In this document: piece by piece, positions 33,645-43,055 of the stretch | Numbering within the stretch: the stretch's first letter is position 1 | Layout of the letters: every line of letters begins with the position of its first letter | From: Chitinophagales bacterium 33-2 | GTDB lineage: Bacteria > Bacteroidota > Bacteroidia > Chitinophagales > Chitinophagaceae | Direction of reading: 5' to 3' | NCBI GenBank assembly: GCA_002050435.1 | Contig: MWYV01000064.1 | Span: 1 to 44,034, forward strand | DNA: 44,034 bases | Notes under the pieces: model-generated | Databases searched by the model: none | What the model was told of the DNA's origin: nothing | Seen by the model: the letters and a program-made list of their open reading frames with translations, nothing else | Translations under genes and position numbers: made by a program

Positions 33645-35647
33645 AATACTATTGTATTTGCATGTTATGCATCGTGCTGGGCATGCAAAGCAGTTCGCAG
33701 GATCTGCCTCCGCAATTGCAACAGCAGATGGAGGAACTGGCTGATGCCAATGAGGTTGAAAATTTGGAGGATGACCACCAGATTCAGCAACTTCAATATT
33801 ATAAAAAGCACCCCTTAAATATAAACCGTGCTTCGGGTGAAGAATTGAAGGCATTGTATTTCCTGAACGAACTCCAGGTATATCATATATTGAAATACCG
33901 GCAATTACTTGGAAATTTTATCAGCATCCAGGAATTGCAGGCCGTTCCTTACCTGGATCTGTTTACTATCAAAAAAATGCTTCCTTTCATCTCTTTAAAG
34001 CCTGATCTGAAAGCTGGTCAGCAATTATGGTCTGGTTTCAAATCGGGCGCCCATCAAATAATATTCCGATGGTCCTCGACTTTAGAAAAGTCCAGAGGAT
34101 TTGATAAAGATCTTCCTGTGCATTTTAAAGGCGACCGAAATCATTTGTTGATACAACACCGGTATCAGTGGGGTTCAAAAATTTTGTATGGCATGCTTGG
34201 GGAGAAGGATGCCGGTGAGCCATTTCCAACCCAAAAGCCAGGGGGTTTTGACTTTTATTCTGCGCATTTATTTATGCGGGATGTAGGAAAATTTAAAGCC
34301 ATCGCCATAGGAGATTTTACAGTCAACCTGGGCCAGGGACTGTTGCACTGGCAATCGCTTGCTTTTGGTAAGGGGACACAGGTCATGAATTTTAAAAGAC
34401 AATCTGCCGTGTTGGCGCCCTACCGTTCGGCTGGCGAGTATAATTTTTTACGGGGCATTGGAATGACCTACGGAAGTAATAGATATGTAATAACCGCTTT
34501 TGCTTCCTACAGAAATTTAAGCGCAAACTTTGATGATGGCACGGAAAGCTTCGGAAGCGTATTAACTTCTGGATACCACAGGACAGCCACAGAAATTGAG
34601 GGTAAGCATGCGCTTGCACTTTTCACTACGGGAGGAAATTTTCAACTTCGAAACAAACATTATAACATCGGTATCAATACAGTTCATCAACAATTTTCCG
34701 GAAATCTGAGTAAAAGGCCATTACCTTATAACTTTCTTCTGCCATCAGGAAACAGATTTTCATTTTTAAGCCTGGATTGGAGTGCGACGCTGAATAATAT
34801 GCATGTATTTGGAGAAGTGGCCATGAACGATTCAAGAAGGCAGGCATTGACCTCAGGATTGTACATGAGTGTGGATCCCCGGGTCGAACTTGGCTTTCTG
34901 ATCAGAACCATTTCGCCTCACTATTACTCTTTAACCGGAAATGCGTTTATGGAGAACAGTTCGGTGAATAATGAGAATGGATTTTTTATGGGTTGCAACA
35001 TAAGACCGGTAAAAGGGCTCACAATTACGGCATCATTTGACCGTTTTCATTTTCCTTGGTTAAAATTTCGTGTGGATGCTCCATCGAATGGAAATGAATA
35101 CCTGGTATTTTTAGAATATGTACCAACGAAAACCACCTCTTTTTCAGTTTTATACAAGGTAAAAGAAAAGCCTTTAAATTCAGGAGGGGATGCTTTCAAC
35201 GCACCAGTTCCTGTAAAAAAGCAATCTCTAAGAATGCATTTTTCCAGTCAGTTAAATAAGTTACTGCATTTGAGAGGAAGAGTAGAATGGGTGCGTTGGC
35301 AGGAAAAACTGGTAGAAGAAGGATTTTCAGTTTACCTGGAAAGTATTCTGAAAATTTTTAAAATTCATTCTTCATTGAGACTCCAGTTTTTTGAAACAGA
35401 TGGCTATAACAGCAGGATCTATAATTTTGAAAATGACGTACTCAACAGTAATTCATTGTATGCAGCATTTGATAAGGGTTTCAGGTACTATATTAATTTA
35501 AGGTATGAACCTTTTTCTCATCTTGGAATTCAGGTGCGTTTTGCACAGAGTTTATTTAAGGATAAAAATATAATAAGCTCAGGAGTAAACTCGATCCAGG
35601 GGAATCAGAAATCTGATATTCGGGTTCAGGTTGTTTATTCTTTTTAA
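33641..35647 (+). CDS. HhH-domain outer-membrane barrel protein
   Basis: A 668-aa protein with a signal peptide (MKYYCICMLCIVLGMQSSS). Residues about 57-120 align with a ComEA-type helix-hairpin-helix (HPLNINRASGEELKALYFLNELQVYHILKYR, then FISIQELQAVPYLD), but the Gly-containing hairpin that touches DNA backbones (usually PGIG) reads YFLN here. From about 130 to the end there are regularly alternating strands (YQWGSKILYGMLGEK, AIGDFTVNLGQGLLHWQS, VITAFASYRNLS), ending in VQVVYSF, which is a typical barrel terminus. Many Bacteroidota genomes encode such proteins of unknown function. I use the ATG at 33641 because it gives the signal peptide. Confidence 0.82.
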   Translation: MKYYCICMLCIVLGMQSSSQDLPPQLQQQMEELADANEVENLEDDHQIQQLQYYKKHPLNINRASGEELKALYFLNELQVYHILKYRQLLGNFISIQELQAVPYLDLFTIKKMLPFISLKPDLKAGQQLWSGFKSGAHQIIFRWSSTLEKSRGFDKDLPVHFKGDRNHLLIQHRYQWGSKILYGMLGEKDAGEPFPTQKPGGFDFYSAHLFMRDVGKFKAIAIGDFTVNLGQGLLHWQSLAFGKGTQVMNFKRQSAVLAPYRSAGEYNFLRGIGMTYGSNRYVITAFASYRNLSANFDDGTESFGSVLTSGYHRTATEIEGKHALALFTTGGNFQLRNKHYNIGINTVHQQFSGNLSKRPLPYNFLLPSGNRFSFLSLDWSATLNNMHVFGEVAMNDSRRQALTSGLYMSVDPRVELGFLIRTISPHYYSLTGNAFMENSSVNNENGFFMGCNIRPVKGLTITASFDRFHFPWLKFRVDAPSNGNEYLVFLEYVPTKTTSFSVLYKVKEKPLNSGGDAFNAPVPVKKQSLRMHFSSQLNKLLHLRGRVEWVRWQEKLVEEGFSVYLESILKIFKIHSSLRLQFFETDGYNSRIYNFENDVLNSNSLYAAFDKGFRYYINLRYEPFSHLGIQVRFAQSLFKDKNIISSGVNSIQGNQKSDIRVQVVYSF

Positions 35648-35696
35648 CTTTTTTATATTGTTTTGTTAATATTTTTTTAACTTGCTGCAGCTAATG

Positions 35697-35720
35697 ATGA
35701 AGAAGATCAGTCTTCATTTT
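35697..35720 (+). terminator. Possible weak terminator of the HhH-barrel gene
   Basis: A 7-bp stem (ATGAAGA with TCTTCAT, 7-base loop) is followed by TTT. It is AT-rich and the tail short, so this is weak. Confidence 0.3.
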
Positions 35721-35835
35721 CGTACCTGGTTAACTTTTCCAATACTAACGCTATTTATCAGAGCCAACTAACTCCGCTTATTAGAAAACCCTTAGGGTAT
35801 TCAGGCTTTATTTTTATTAACTACAAATCAAATTC

Positions 35836-38800
35836 ATGAGACAAATTTATTTATTGCTCTCAATGCTTTTGCTGTGCGCTATTACAGCATCTGCACAAAA
35901 CAGAACCGTTACTGGCCGTGTAACTGATGCACAGGGTAATCCGGTTCCTTTCGCCTCTGTTACAATTAAAGGAACCAATACAGGCGTAGCTGCGGACAGG
36001 ACTGGAAGTTTTACTCTCCAGGCTCCAGCCAATGCAACACTTATTTTTAGTGCCGCTGGTTTCCAGGAATCAGAAGTGAATATTGGAACCCAAACAACGA
36101 TCTCTGCAACATTGAGCAGCCAGGCCACATTAAACGAAGTGGTGGTTACAGCACTTGGTGTCCGCAGAACAAGGAACCAGGTACCTTATGCAGCCCAACA
36201 GGTAACTGGTGAAGAAGTTTCAAAAACAAGAACGAACAACTTTGTTCAAAACCTATCCGGAAAAGTTTCCGGTCTGGAGATTCGCCAGGGAAATACCCTG
36301 GGTGCTTCAACCAACATTGTCATTAGGGGAACCAAGACCATTAGCAGTGGCAATCAGCCCCTCTTTGTTGTTGATGGTGTTCCCATTGATAACTCCCAGG
36401 TAAGATCCAGTGCCAATCAAGCCCGTGGTATAGGCGGTTACGATTATGGTAGTGCAGCCACCGATATCAATCCTGATGATATTGAATCTTTAACCGTATT
36501 GAAAGGTGCAGCAGCCACATCCTTATATGGGTCCCGCGGTGGTAATGGTGTGATCCTGATCACCACTAAAAAAGGGGCAAGGGGTTTGGGCATCACCTTT
36601 AATTCAGGTTGGGGTATTGGTAAATATGATAAAAAAACGTTTATAGAATACCAGGATGAATATGGTGCTGGTTATGGGCCTTATTATGAAGATCCATCTG
36701 GTTTCTTTTTGTTTCGCGATATTAATGGAGATGGTGTGGATGATCTTGTTGTGCCAACAAGTGAGGATGCATCTTACGGTGCCAGGTTCAATCCAAACCT
36801 GATGGTTTACCATTGGGATGCTTTTGATCCCAACTCACCAAATTTTGGTAAAGCACGTCCCTGGGTAAATGCGGCAAACGGACCAGCTTCGTTCTTTCAG
36901 TCGGCTCTTTCTTCCAATCAGAGCATCATGATCAACAGCGGTACCGACAGGTCCAGTTTTAAATTGGGTTACACGCGTACCGATGACAGGGGTATTATGC
37001 CGAACAGTAATATCACCAAGAATATGGTGAACCTGGGCGGACAGTTTGATCTTTCTTCAACATTGAATATTGGCGCTTCTGCAAATTTTACAAATGTTGA
37101 TGCAAGAGGCCGTTATGGTACTGGTTATGATGGTGCCAGTGCTAGAAATCTGATGACAAATTTCCGCCAGTGGTGGCAAACAAATGTGGATATAAAAGAA
37201 CTGGAAACAGCCTATAATAATGAAAACAGGAATGTGACCTGGAACTGGGCGGATCCTTCTGATCTTGTTCCAATTTATTGGGATAATCCATACTTTACCA
37301 GGTTTGAAAATTTTACAACTGATGGTCGTAACCGTTTAATAGGAAATGTAAATGCAAATTATTCGCCGCTGCAATGGTTAAGTTTTCTTGGAAGGGTTTC
37401 TCATGATACTTATGATGAGATCCAGGAAGAACGCCAGGCACTGGGTAGCGTTGGTGTATCAGGATATGCACGAAACAATCGCACGTTCAGGGAAACCAAT
37501 TACGACCTGATGGCAAATCTTGACAGGAATATTACTACCGATATCAACCTTAAAGCACTGGCGGGAACCAACGTCAGGAAAACAAAATATGAAAGCATTT
37601 ATGCTTCTACAAACGGAGGACTGATCGTAGAAAGGATCTATGCGCTATCAAATTCCGCTAATCCTCCAAATGCTCCTTTTGAGGGTTATGGTGAAATTCA
37701 GGTACTCGGCCTGTTTTCCGGACTTACTTTTTCCTACAGGGATTTCCTAACGCTTGATGGAACCATTCGTAATGACAGGTTTTCTACATTGGAAGAAGGT
37801 AATAATTCCGATACCTATTATTCAGGTTCTGTAGGTTTTACTTTTTCAAGATTAATCCCCACAGCCACCTGGTTGAGTTATGGTAAGTTAAGAGCTAATA
37901 TAGCAACGGTTGGACAAGGTGCATCTACACCATATTCAACCAGGGATGTTTTCAATATTGGCAATCCATTTGGTACTGTTCCGCTGGTTTCAGTGGCTGG
38001 TTCATCAGCAAATCCGAACCTACAGATCGAGAAAACTGAAAGTAAAGAGATAGGTGTTGAACTTGCCTTTTTAAACAACCGTGCAGGTTTTGACCTTACT
38101 TATTACAATGCAAAAACGTTTAACCAGATCTTTGCAGTTCCTGTTTCTACTGCTACCGGGTATAATTCAAGATTTTTAAATGCTGGTAATATCCGCAATA
38201 AAGGGGTTGAATTAAGTGCATTTGGTACACCCATACAATCAAGGGATTTCTCCTGGACCATCAATCTTAACTGGACAAGAAACCGTAATACAGTTGAAGA
38301 ACTTTACCAGGATCCAAACAATCCAAACAATAAAATTGATGCGATCGTTCTGGGAACATTCCAGGGTGGAATTTCCATGGTAGCTGCGCTTGGACAGCCT
38401 TATGGCATCCTCAGGGGAACAGATTTTGTTTATCATGAAAATGGTCAGCCGATCATTAATCAAACTACAGGTCGTCCAATGAGAACGCCTACCTCCAACA
38501 ATAATATTGGTAATCCAAATGCAGACTGGATCGGAGGTATCAACAACAGCCTCAAATACAAGAATCTTTCTTTAAGCTGGCTGGTAGATGTGCGCAGTGG
38601 TGGAGACGTTTTCTCCCTTGATCTTTATTATGGTATGGCCACTGGCTTGTATCCTGAAACCGCTGGTTTGAACGACTTAGGAAATCCTAAAAGAGATCCT
38701 GTTGCGAGCGGAGGTGGTATTATTTTACCGGGTGTTGATCCTACTGGCAAACCAAATGCTAAAAGAGGAAGTGCTGTTCAGTTTGGTTTGCAGGGCTATC

Positions 38801-39078
38801 GTTATCAGCCCAACAGCAATTTTGTTTATGATGCCAGCTATGTGAAATTGAGAGAAGCGGTGTTAACCTATTCTTTTCCAACAAATTTGGTAAGTAAATT
38901 GCAACCTTTCCGTGGTATTGACCTGTCTTTGATCGGTAGAAATTTATGGATCATTCATAAGAATCTTCCTTATTCAGATCCTGAGGAATTTATTGGTGCC
39001 GGTAACCTCCAGGGATACCAGGTGGGTGCCTATCCAACCGTCAGGTCTTTCACTTTAAACTTAAGATTCAAATTCTAA
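35836..39078 (+). CDS. SusC/RagA-family TonB-linked outer-membrane receptor
   Basis: A 1080-aa TonB-dependent transporter. A signal peptide (MRQIYLLLSMLLLCAITASAQ) is followed by a carboxypeptidase-regulatory-like domain at about 22-100 (VTGRVTDAQGNPVPFASVTIKGT), a junction LNEVVVTALG near 103-112, the plug at about 115-230 (SGLEIRQGNTLGASTNIVIRG, QPLFVVDGVPIDN, GAAATSLYGSRGGNGVILITTKKG) and the 22-strand barrel to the terminal NLRFKF. SusC proteins import large ligands together with a SusD lipoprotein; here the partner follows 16 bp later. No glycoside hydrolase or sigma/anti-sigma gene lies nearby, so the ligand is unknown. Confidence 0.97.
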   Translation: MRQIYLLLSMLLLCAITASAQNRTVTGRVTDAQGNPVPFASVTIKGTNTGVAADRTGSFTLQAPANATLIFSAAGFQESEVNIGTQTTISATLSSQATLNEVVVTALGVRRTRNQVPYAAQQVTGEEVSKTRTNNFVQNLSGKVSGLEIRQGNTLGASTNIVIRGTKTISSGNQPLFVVDGVPIDNSQVRSSANQARGIGGYDYGSAATDINPDDIESLTVLKGAAATSLYGSRGGNGVILITTKKGARGLGITFNSGWGIGKYDKKTFIEYQDEYGAGYGPYYEDPSGFFLFRDINGDGVDDLVVPTSEDASYGARFNPNLMVYHWDAFDPNSPNFGKARPWVNAANGPASFFQSALSSNQSIMINSGTDRSSFKLGYTRTDDRGIMPNSNITKNMVNLGGQFDLSSTLNIGASANFTNVDARGRYGTGYDGASARNLMTNFRQWWQTNVDIKELETAYNNENRNVTWNWADPSDLVPIYWDNPYFTRFENFTTDGRNRLIGNVNANYSPLQWLSFLGRVSHDTYDEIQEERQALGSVGVSGYARNNRTFRETNYDLMANLDRNITTDINLKALAGTNVRKTKYESIYASTNGGLIVERIYALSNSANPPNAPFEGYGEIQVLGLFSGLTFSYRDFLTLDGTIRNDRFSTLEEGNNSDTYYSGSVGFTFSRLIPTATWLSYGKLRANIATVGQGASTPYSTRDVFNIGNPFGTVPLVSVAGSSANPNLQIEKTESKEIGVELAFLNNRAGFDLTYYNAKTFNQIFAVPVSTATGYNSRFLNAGNIRNKGVELSAFGTPIQSRDFSWTINLNWTRNRNTVEELYQDPNNPNNKIDAIVLGTFQGGISMVAALGQPYGILRGTDFVYHENGQPIINQTTGRPMRTPTSNNNIGNPNADWIGGINNSLKYKNLSLSWLVDVRSGGDVFSLDLYYGMATGLYPETAGLNDLGNPKRDPVASGGGIILPGVDPTGKPNAKRGSAVQFGLQGYRYQPNSNFVYDASYVKLREAVLTYSFPTNLVSKLQPFRGIDLSLIGRNLWIIHKNLPYSDPEEFIGAGNLQGYQVGAYPTVRSFTLNLRFKF

Positions 39079-39094
39079 AGTCAAACTAATTTTT

Positions 39095-40528
39095 ATGAAA
39101 AGAATACTCTTAATTGCCCTTCTGCCGCTCCTGATGTTTACGGCATGCAAGAAGGATATAACCAGCATCAATGTGGATCCCAAGAATCCTCAACAGGCAC
39201 CTTCTGCTGCATTTTTCTCGAATGCACAGAAGAACCTTTCCGATGCACTTACATCAACCAATGTAAACGATAACATTTTCAGATTGATTCTTCAGTACTG
39301 GCAGCAAACCACCTATATTGATGAAAGTAATTTTGATATTGTTACCCGCCAAAATCCGCGTCAGTTATGGAATTATCTATACCGCGATGTGATCAGGGAT
39401 CTCAGGGAAGCCAAGAGGCTCATACCTGAGCAGGTTCCGGCACAATCTGCCAATGTGCAAAAGAACCAGCAGGCAATGGCGGAAATTACCGAGATCATGG
39501 CCTGGTATTATCTCGTTACCACATTTGGTGATATTCCCTATAGCGAAGCACTTGATGTAGAAAACCCACAGCCGGTTTATGACAAGCAGCAGGTGATTTA
39601 TAATGACCTGTTAACCAGAATGGATGCAGCTATTGCGAACTTAAGTGCAACTGCAGGTGCTGGTATTTACAGAACTGCGGACCTTTTATATGGCGGTGAT
39701 ATGGCAAATTGGATGAAATTTGCCAACTCCTTCAAATTGAAAATGGGAATGACCATAGCTGATGTAGATAATGCAAGAGCAAAATCGACGGTTGAATCAG
39801 CAGTAGCTGCGGGTGTCTTCACTGCAAACGCAGACAATGCCGTTTTCCAATACCTTGGCGGACCACCCAATACAAATCCGGTCTGGGTTGACCTGGTACA
39901 AAGTGGTCGTAAAGATTTTGTGGCCAACAGCACCATCATTAACAGGATGAAGACCTTAAATGATCCAAGGATCGATGATTTCTTTACTAAGGATGCAACA
40001 GGTGGTTATTCAGGTGGCAACCCTGGCCAAAGCAGTAACTATGCTACTTTTTCAAAACCAAGTGAAGATCTTTCTGCGCCAGATTATCCTGCAGTTTTAT
40101 TGAGTTATGTTGAAGTGGAATTCTTCCTTGCTGAAGCAAAACAAAGGAATTACAATGTTCCCGGTACTGCACAGCAGCATTATGAAAATGCTGTAAGGGC
40201 TTCTATCCAGGAATGGGGTGGCACTACTGCAGAAGCCAATGCTTACCTGATGCAACCCGGTGTTGCTTACAGTGCTGCAAACTGGAAACAACTGATCGGG
40301 CTACAGAAATGGATCGCACTGTATAACCGCGGTTGGGATGAATGGATTGAATGGAGAAGACTGGACGAACCACAACTTACGGCGCCCGCCTCAGCGGCTT
40401 CCGTTATTCCAAAAAGGTTTACCTATCCCATTCCTGAACAAAACCTGAATCCTTTAAATTATACAGCAGCTGCTACTTCTGTTGGTGGTGATGTTGTAGC
40501 TACCAGGTTGTTTTGGGATGTTCAATAA
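39095..40528 (+). CDS. SusD/RagB-family surface lipoprotein
   Basis: A 477-aa lipoprotein, signal MKRILLIALLPLLMFTAC with Cys18 at the lipobox. The mature protein has TPR-like helices typical of the family (RQLWNYLYRDVIRDLREAKRLIP, EITEIMAWYYLVTTFGDIPYSEAL, YNDLLTRMDAAIANL) and the C-terminal elements (LSYVEVEFFLAEA, YNRGWDEWIEWRRL, KRFTYPIPEQNLNPLNY). It fits the SusD-like_2 type. It caps the SusC barrel and captures ligand at the cell surface. It is the second gene of the pair and ends in a strong terminator. Confidence 0.96.
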   Translation: MKRILLIALLPLLMFTACKKDITSINVDPKNPQQAPSAAFFSNAQKNLSDALTSTNVNDNIFRLILQYWQQTTYIDESNFDIVTRQNPRQLWNYLYRDVIRDLREAKRLIPEQVPAQSANVQKNQQAMAEITEIMAWYYLVTTFGDIPYSEALDVENPQPVYDKQQVIYNDLLTRMDAAIANLSATAGAGIYRTADLLYGGDMANWMKFANSFKLKMGMTIADVDNARAKSTVESAVAAGVFTANADNAVFQYLGGPPNTNPVWVDLVQSGRKDFVANSTIINRMKTLNDPRIDDFFTKDATGGYSGGNPGQSSNYATFSKPSEDLSAPDYPAVLLSYVEVEFFLAEAKQRNYNVPGTAQQHYENAVRASIQEWGGTTAEANAYLMQPGVAYSAANWKQLIGLQKWIALYNRGWDEWIEWRRLDEPQLTAPASAASVIPKRFTYPIPEQNLNPLNYTAAATSVGGDVVATRLFWDVQ

Positions 40529-40556
40529 TTTTCTTTTAAGAAATTAATATTTGAAA

Positions 40557-40581
40557 GGCTGTCTTCGGGCAGCCTTTTTTT
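40557..40581 (+). terminator. Terminator of susC-susD
   Basis: A 7-bp stem (GGCTGTC with GGCAGCC) closes on a stable TTCG tetraloop, followed by seven T. It is 28 bp after the susD stop. Confidence 0.92.
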
Positions 40582-40603
40582 AGGCAGGTCGCCTGATTAC
40601 TTC

Positions 40604-40611
40604 TAATTTTG
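40604..40611 (+). promoter_or_regulatory. -7 box of the DUF3467 gene
   Basis: TAATTTTG matches TAnnTTTG; 17 bases separate it from the ATG at 40629. Confidence 0.45.
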
Positions 40612-40628
40612 GCAGCTAATATTAAAGT

Positions 40629-40940
40629 ATGCAACAAGATCAACCACAGAACCAGATCAACATAGAAATAACAGAAGAAGTAGCAGAGGGTTCTTATGCA
40701 AATCTTGCCATTATCACCCATTCACACGCAGAATTTGTAATTGATTTTGTGAATGTAATGCCGGGCACTCCGAAAAGTAAAGTAAAATCCAGGATCATAT
40801 TTACTCCACAACATGCCAAACGCTTTATGAAAGCACTGATGGAAAATGTAACCCGTTACGAATCCACCAACGGTTCCATAAAAGATCTCGAAGAAATTCA
40901 GATTCCCCTGAGTTTTGGAGGACCTGCTGCACAAGCTTAG
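40629..40940 (+). CDS. DUF3467 protein
   Basis: A 103-aa cytoplasmic-type protein. The family is small and of unknown function. Characteristic features are visible: INIEITEEVAEGSYANLAIITHSHAEFVIDFVNVMPG, then KVKSRIIFTPQHAKRFMKALMENVTRYE, then a PLSFGGPAA tail. It has no signal or membrane segment. It stands alone between a terminator and the convergent radC gene, 14 bp from radC's stop. Confidence 0.93.
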   Translation: MQQDQPQNQINIEITEEVAEGSYANLAIITHSHAEFVIDFVNVMPGTPKSKVKSRIIFTPQHAKRFMKALMENVTRYESTNGSIKDLEEIQIPLSFGGPAAQA

Positions 40941-40954
40941 CTTTCCGGTAAGTT

Positions 40955-41647
40955 TCATAGTAAACCTTCATCTGCAAAACTGTAATAACCATCATCGCTC
41001 ACGATCAGGTGATCCATGATCCGGATATCAAAAAATTTTGCTGCTTCTTTGATCTTATAGGTTAGCTCTTCATCGGCCTTACTGGGTCTGAGGCTGCCGG
41101 AGGGATGATTATGACACAGGATCAAACTAACGGCATTTTCCTCCAGGGCCTTTTTTAAGATCACCCGCGGATCGGCAATCGTGCCGGTGATTCCTCCTTC
41201 ACTGATGATCTGGAAATGATTCACTTTGTTGGCGCGGTTAAGGAATACCACGGCAAAGACTTCGTGCTGGTAATCTTTCAACGACTGCTGAAGGTAAAAA
41301 GCCACATCTGTACTGGCGGTTATAACAGGTTTTTCCCTTGCCTGAACGCCCTGCCTCCGCCTGCCCAATTCCAGGGCCGCTACCAGTCCAATTGCCTTTG
41401 CAATCCCAATGCCCTTGATCTGCATCAGTTCACGCACATTGAGTTTGCCCAGTTCATTCAGGTTGTCTTTCCCTGCTTTCAATACCTCCTGTGCCAGTTC
41501 AATTGCTGATTTATTTCTTGTTCCATTGTTGATCAGGATGGCAAGGAGTTCAGAATTGCTCAGTGCAGCCTTTCCTTTTTCAAGTAGTTTTTCGCGGGGC
41601 CTGTCGTCTTTTGCCCATTGCTTAATTGAGTATTTCTGCTCTTGCAT
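40955..41647 (-). CDS. radC: RadC-family JAMM/MPN protein
   Basis: A 230-aa protein. The N-terminal helix-hairpin-helix region (LLEKGKAALSNSELLAILINNGT, MQIKGIGIAKAIGLVAALELGRR) is followed by the MPN+ domain with the JAMM motif H-x-H-x10-D (CHNHPSGSLRPSKADEEL). The name RadC is historical; a role in recombinational repair is doubtful and the metal site points to a hydrolase. It is convergent with the DUF3467 gene. Confidence 0.95.
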   Translation of the reverse strand: MQEQKYSIKQWAKDDRPREKLLEKGKAALSNSELLAILINNGTRNKSAIELAQEVLKAGKDNLNELGKLNVRELMQIKGIGIAKAIGLVAALELGRRRQGVQAREKPVITASTDVAFYLQQSLKDYQHEVFAVVFLNRANKVNHFQIISEGGITGTIADPRVILKKALEENAVSLILCHNHPSGSLRPSKADEELTYKIKEAAKFFDIRIMDHLIVSDDGYYSFADEGLL

Positions 41648-41707
41648 TTTTTAACGTTTGAAAATAATTTTAACCTCTAATCCTCTTAAAAACCAAAACC
41701 AATCCCT

Positions 41708-41911
41708 ATGAGACGCAATTCTACTTCATCGTTAGGTGCCTTTCATCCCATTCTTTTCTTTCTTTTCGTTTATGGCCTTTCACTGTTCCTGGCGCTTTTT
41801 GTATGCCGTACGGTTTATTATAGCCTGAATGACAACAATTCTGTCATCCCTGAACTGGAACAGTCGGCCCAATTGTCTGGTCCTGGTGCAGGTGCCACTG
41901 CATTTAGGTGA
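41708..41911 (+). CDS. Small single-pass membrane protein, unknown
   Basis: A 67-aa protein with one clear membrane segment (about residues 14-38, ILFFLFVYGLSLFLALFVCRTVYY) and short polar ends. I recognise no family. It is flanked by the divergent radC gene (60 bp) and a strong terminator 27 bp after its stop, which supports it being a real unit rather than chance. Confidence 0.65.
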   Translation: MRRNSTSSLGAFHPILFFLFVYGLSLFLALFVCRTVYYSLNDNNSVIPELEQSAQLSGPGAGATAFR

Positions 41912-41938
41912 AATACCTTATTGTTCGTTGATTATCAA

Positions 41939-41979
41939 TGGGTAAAAAACCGGTACTGCCGATTTTTTACCCATTTTTT
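41939..41979 (+). terminator. Terminator after the small membrane protein gene
   Basis: An 11-bp stem (TGGGTAAAAAA, 41939-41949, with 41963-41973) extends by a further three pairs around loop TACTG and is followed by six T. Confidence 0.88.
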
Positions 41980-42009
41980 GATCCCGGGGTTATTTATTTT
42001 TTTGGTTGA

Positions 42010-42040
42010 TTGTATCTGACCTTTGCCCTTCCTATCTTCG
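42010..42040 (+). promoter_or_regulatory. Promoter of prs
   Basis: TTG at 42010-42012, a 20-bp spacer, then TATCTTCG at 42033-42040, one mismatch from TAnnTTTG. The ATG at 42057 leaves a 16-base gap. Confidence 0.6.
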
Positions 42041-42056
42041 CCCCACATTTTTGGTC

Positions 42057-43007
42057 ATGAACCCTAACGCTAAAATCTTTGCCGGTACCGGCGCTCAATC
42101 CCTGGCAGAAAGAATCTGCAAAAGTTATGGATGCAAGCTTGGAAAGATCAACATCCAGAAATTCAGTGACGGGGAAATACAACCCATTTTTCTTGAAAGC
42201 ATCAGAGGCGATTTTGTTTTTCTTGTGCAAAGCACACATGCTCCTTCCGATAACCTGATGGAACTGTTGCTGATGATCGATGCTGCAAGAAGGGCATCTG
42301 CTTATAAGATTATTGTAGTGATTCCTTATTATGGATATGCACGGCAGGACCGGAAAGACCGTCCAAGGGTAGCTATTGGGAGTAAACTGGTAGCGAATAT
42401 GCTGGTTGCCGCCGGCGCCAACCGGGTCATCACCATGGATCTTCATGCTCCCCAGATCCAGGGCTTTTTTGATATCCCTGTAGATCACCTGGACAGTTCG
42501 GCAGTTTTTATACCTTATATAACACAACTGAAGCTCGAAAATCTTACTTTTGCCGCCCCTGATGTAGGCGCAAGTAACAGGATTCGTGAAATAGCCAGTT
42601 ATTTTGAGGCCGAAATGGTGATTTGTGATAAGCACCGGAAAAGAGCAAATGAAATTGCAAGTATGGTGGTGATTGGAGATGTAACAGATAAGGATATTGT
42701 GATCATTGATGATATTTGCGACACAGGCGGAACGCTTGCAAAAAGTGCAGCTCTATTAAAAGAAAAAGGCGCGCGAACCGTAAGGGCGCTCATCACACAC
42801 CCGGTTTTAAGTGGCAATGCTTATGCAACCATTGAAAACAGCGTGCTTGAAGAACTGGTGGTTTGTGATACCATTCCGCTGAAGCAGGAAACATCAAAGA
42901 TTATAGCTGTTACCACAGCCGAATTGTTTGCTGTGGCTATCAGGAATGCTTATGAAAACAAAAGCATCAGCAGTCTTTTCTTTCATTCAGCCGGAAGAGA
43001 CAAGTGA
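42057..43007 (+). CDS. prs: Ribose-phosphate pyrophosphokinase
   Basis: PRPP synthetase makes phosphoribosyl pyrophosphate from ribose-5-phosphate and ATP for nucleotide, His and Trp synthesis. From the ATG at 42057 (MNPNAKIFAG) it is 316 aa, standard length; an upstream non-ATG extension would overlap the promoter. Visible are KFSDGEIQPIFLESIRG, PYYGYARQDRKD, the catalytic flexible-loop region with DKHRKRAN, MDLHAPQIQGFF and the PRPP-binding IVIIDDICDTGGT. It heads a run with rplY and pth, a common Bacteroidota order. Confidence 0.98.
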   Translation: MNPNAKIFAGTGAQSLAERICKSYGCKLGKINIQKFSDGEIQPIFLESIRGDFVFLVQSTHAPSDNLMELLLMIDAARRASAYKIIVVIPYYGYARQDRKDRPRVAIGSKLVANMLVAAGANRVITMDLHAPQIQGFFDIPVDHLDSSAVFIPYITQLKLENLTFAAPDVGASNRIREIASYFEAEMVICDKHRKRANEIASMVVIGDVTDKDIVIIDDICDTGGTLAKSAALLKEKGARTVRALITHPVLSGNAYATIENSVLEELVVCDTIPLKQETSKIIAVTTAELFAVAIRNAYENKSISSLFFHSAGRDK

Positions 43008-43055
43008 TCATGAACAAGGGTTCATTAAAAAAGTCAATTTTAAACACTCATAAAA

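Noticed and set aside
35836-40528. Polysaccharide utilisation locus
   Set aside because: A susC-susD pair is present, but no glycoside hydrolase, sulfatase, hybrid two-component regulator or ECF sigma gene adjoins it, so a glycan locus is not supported.
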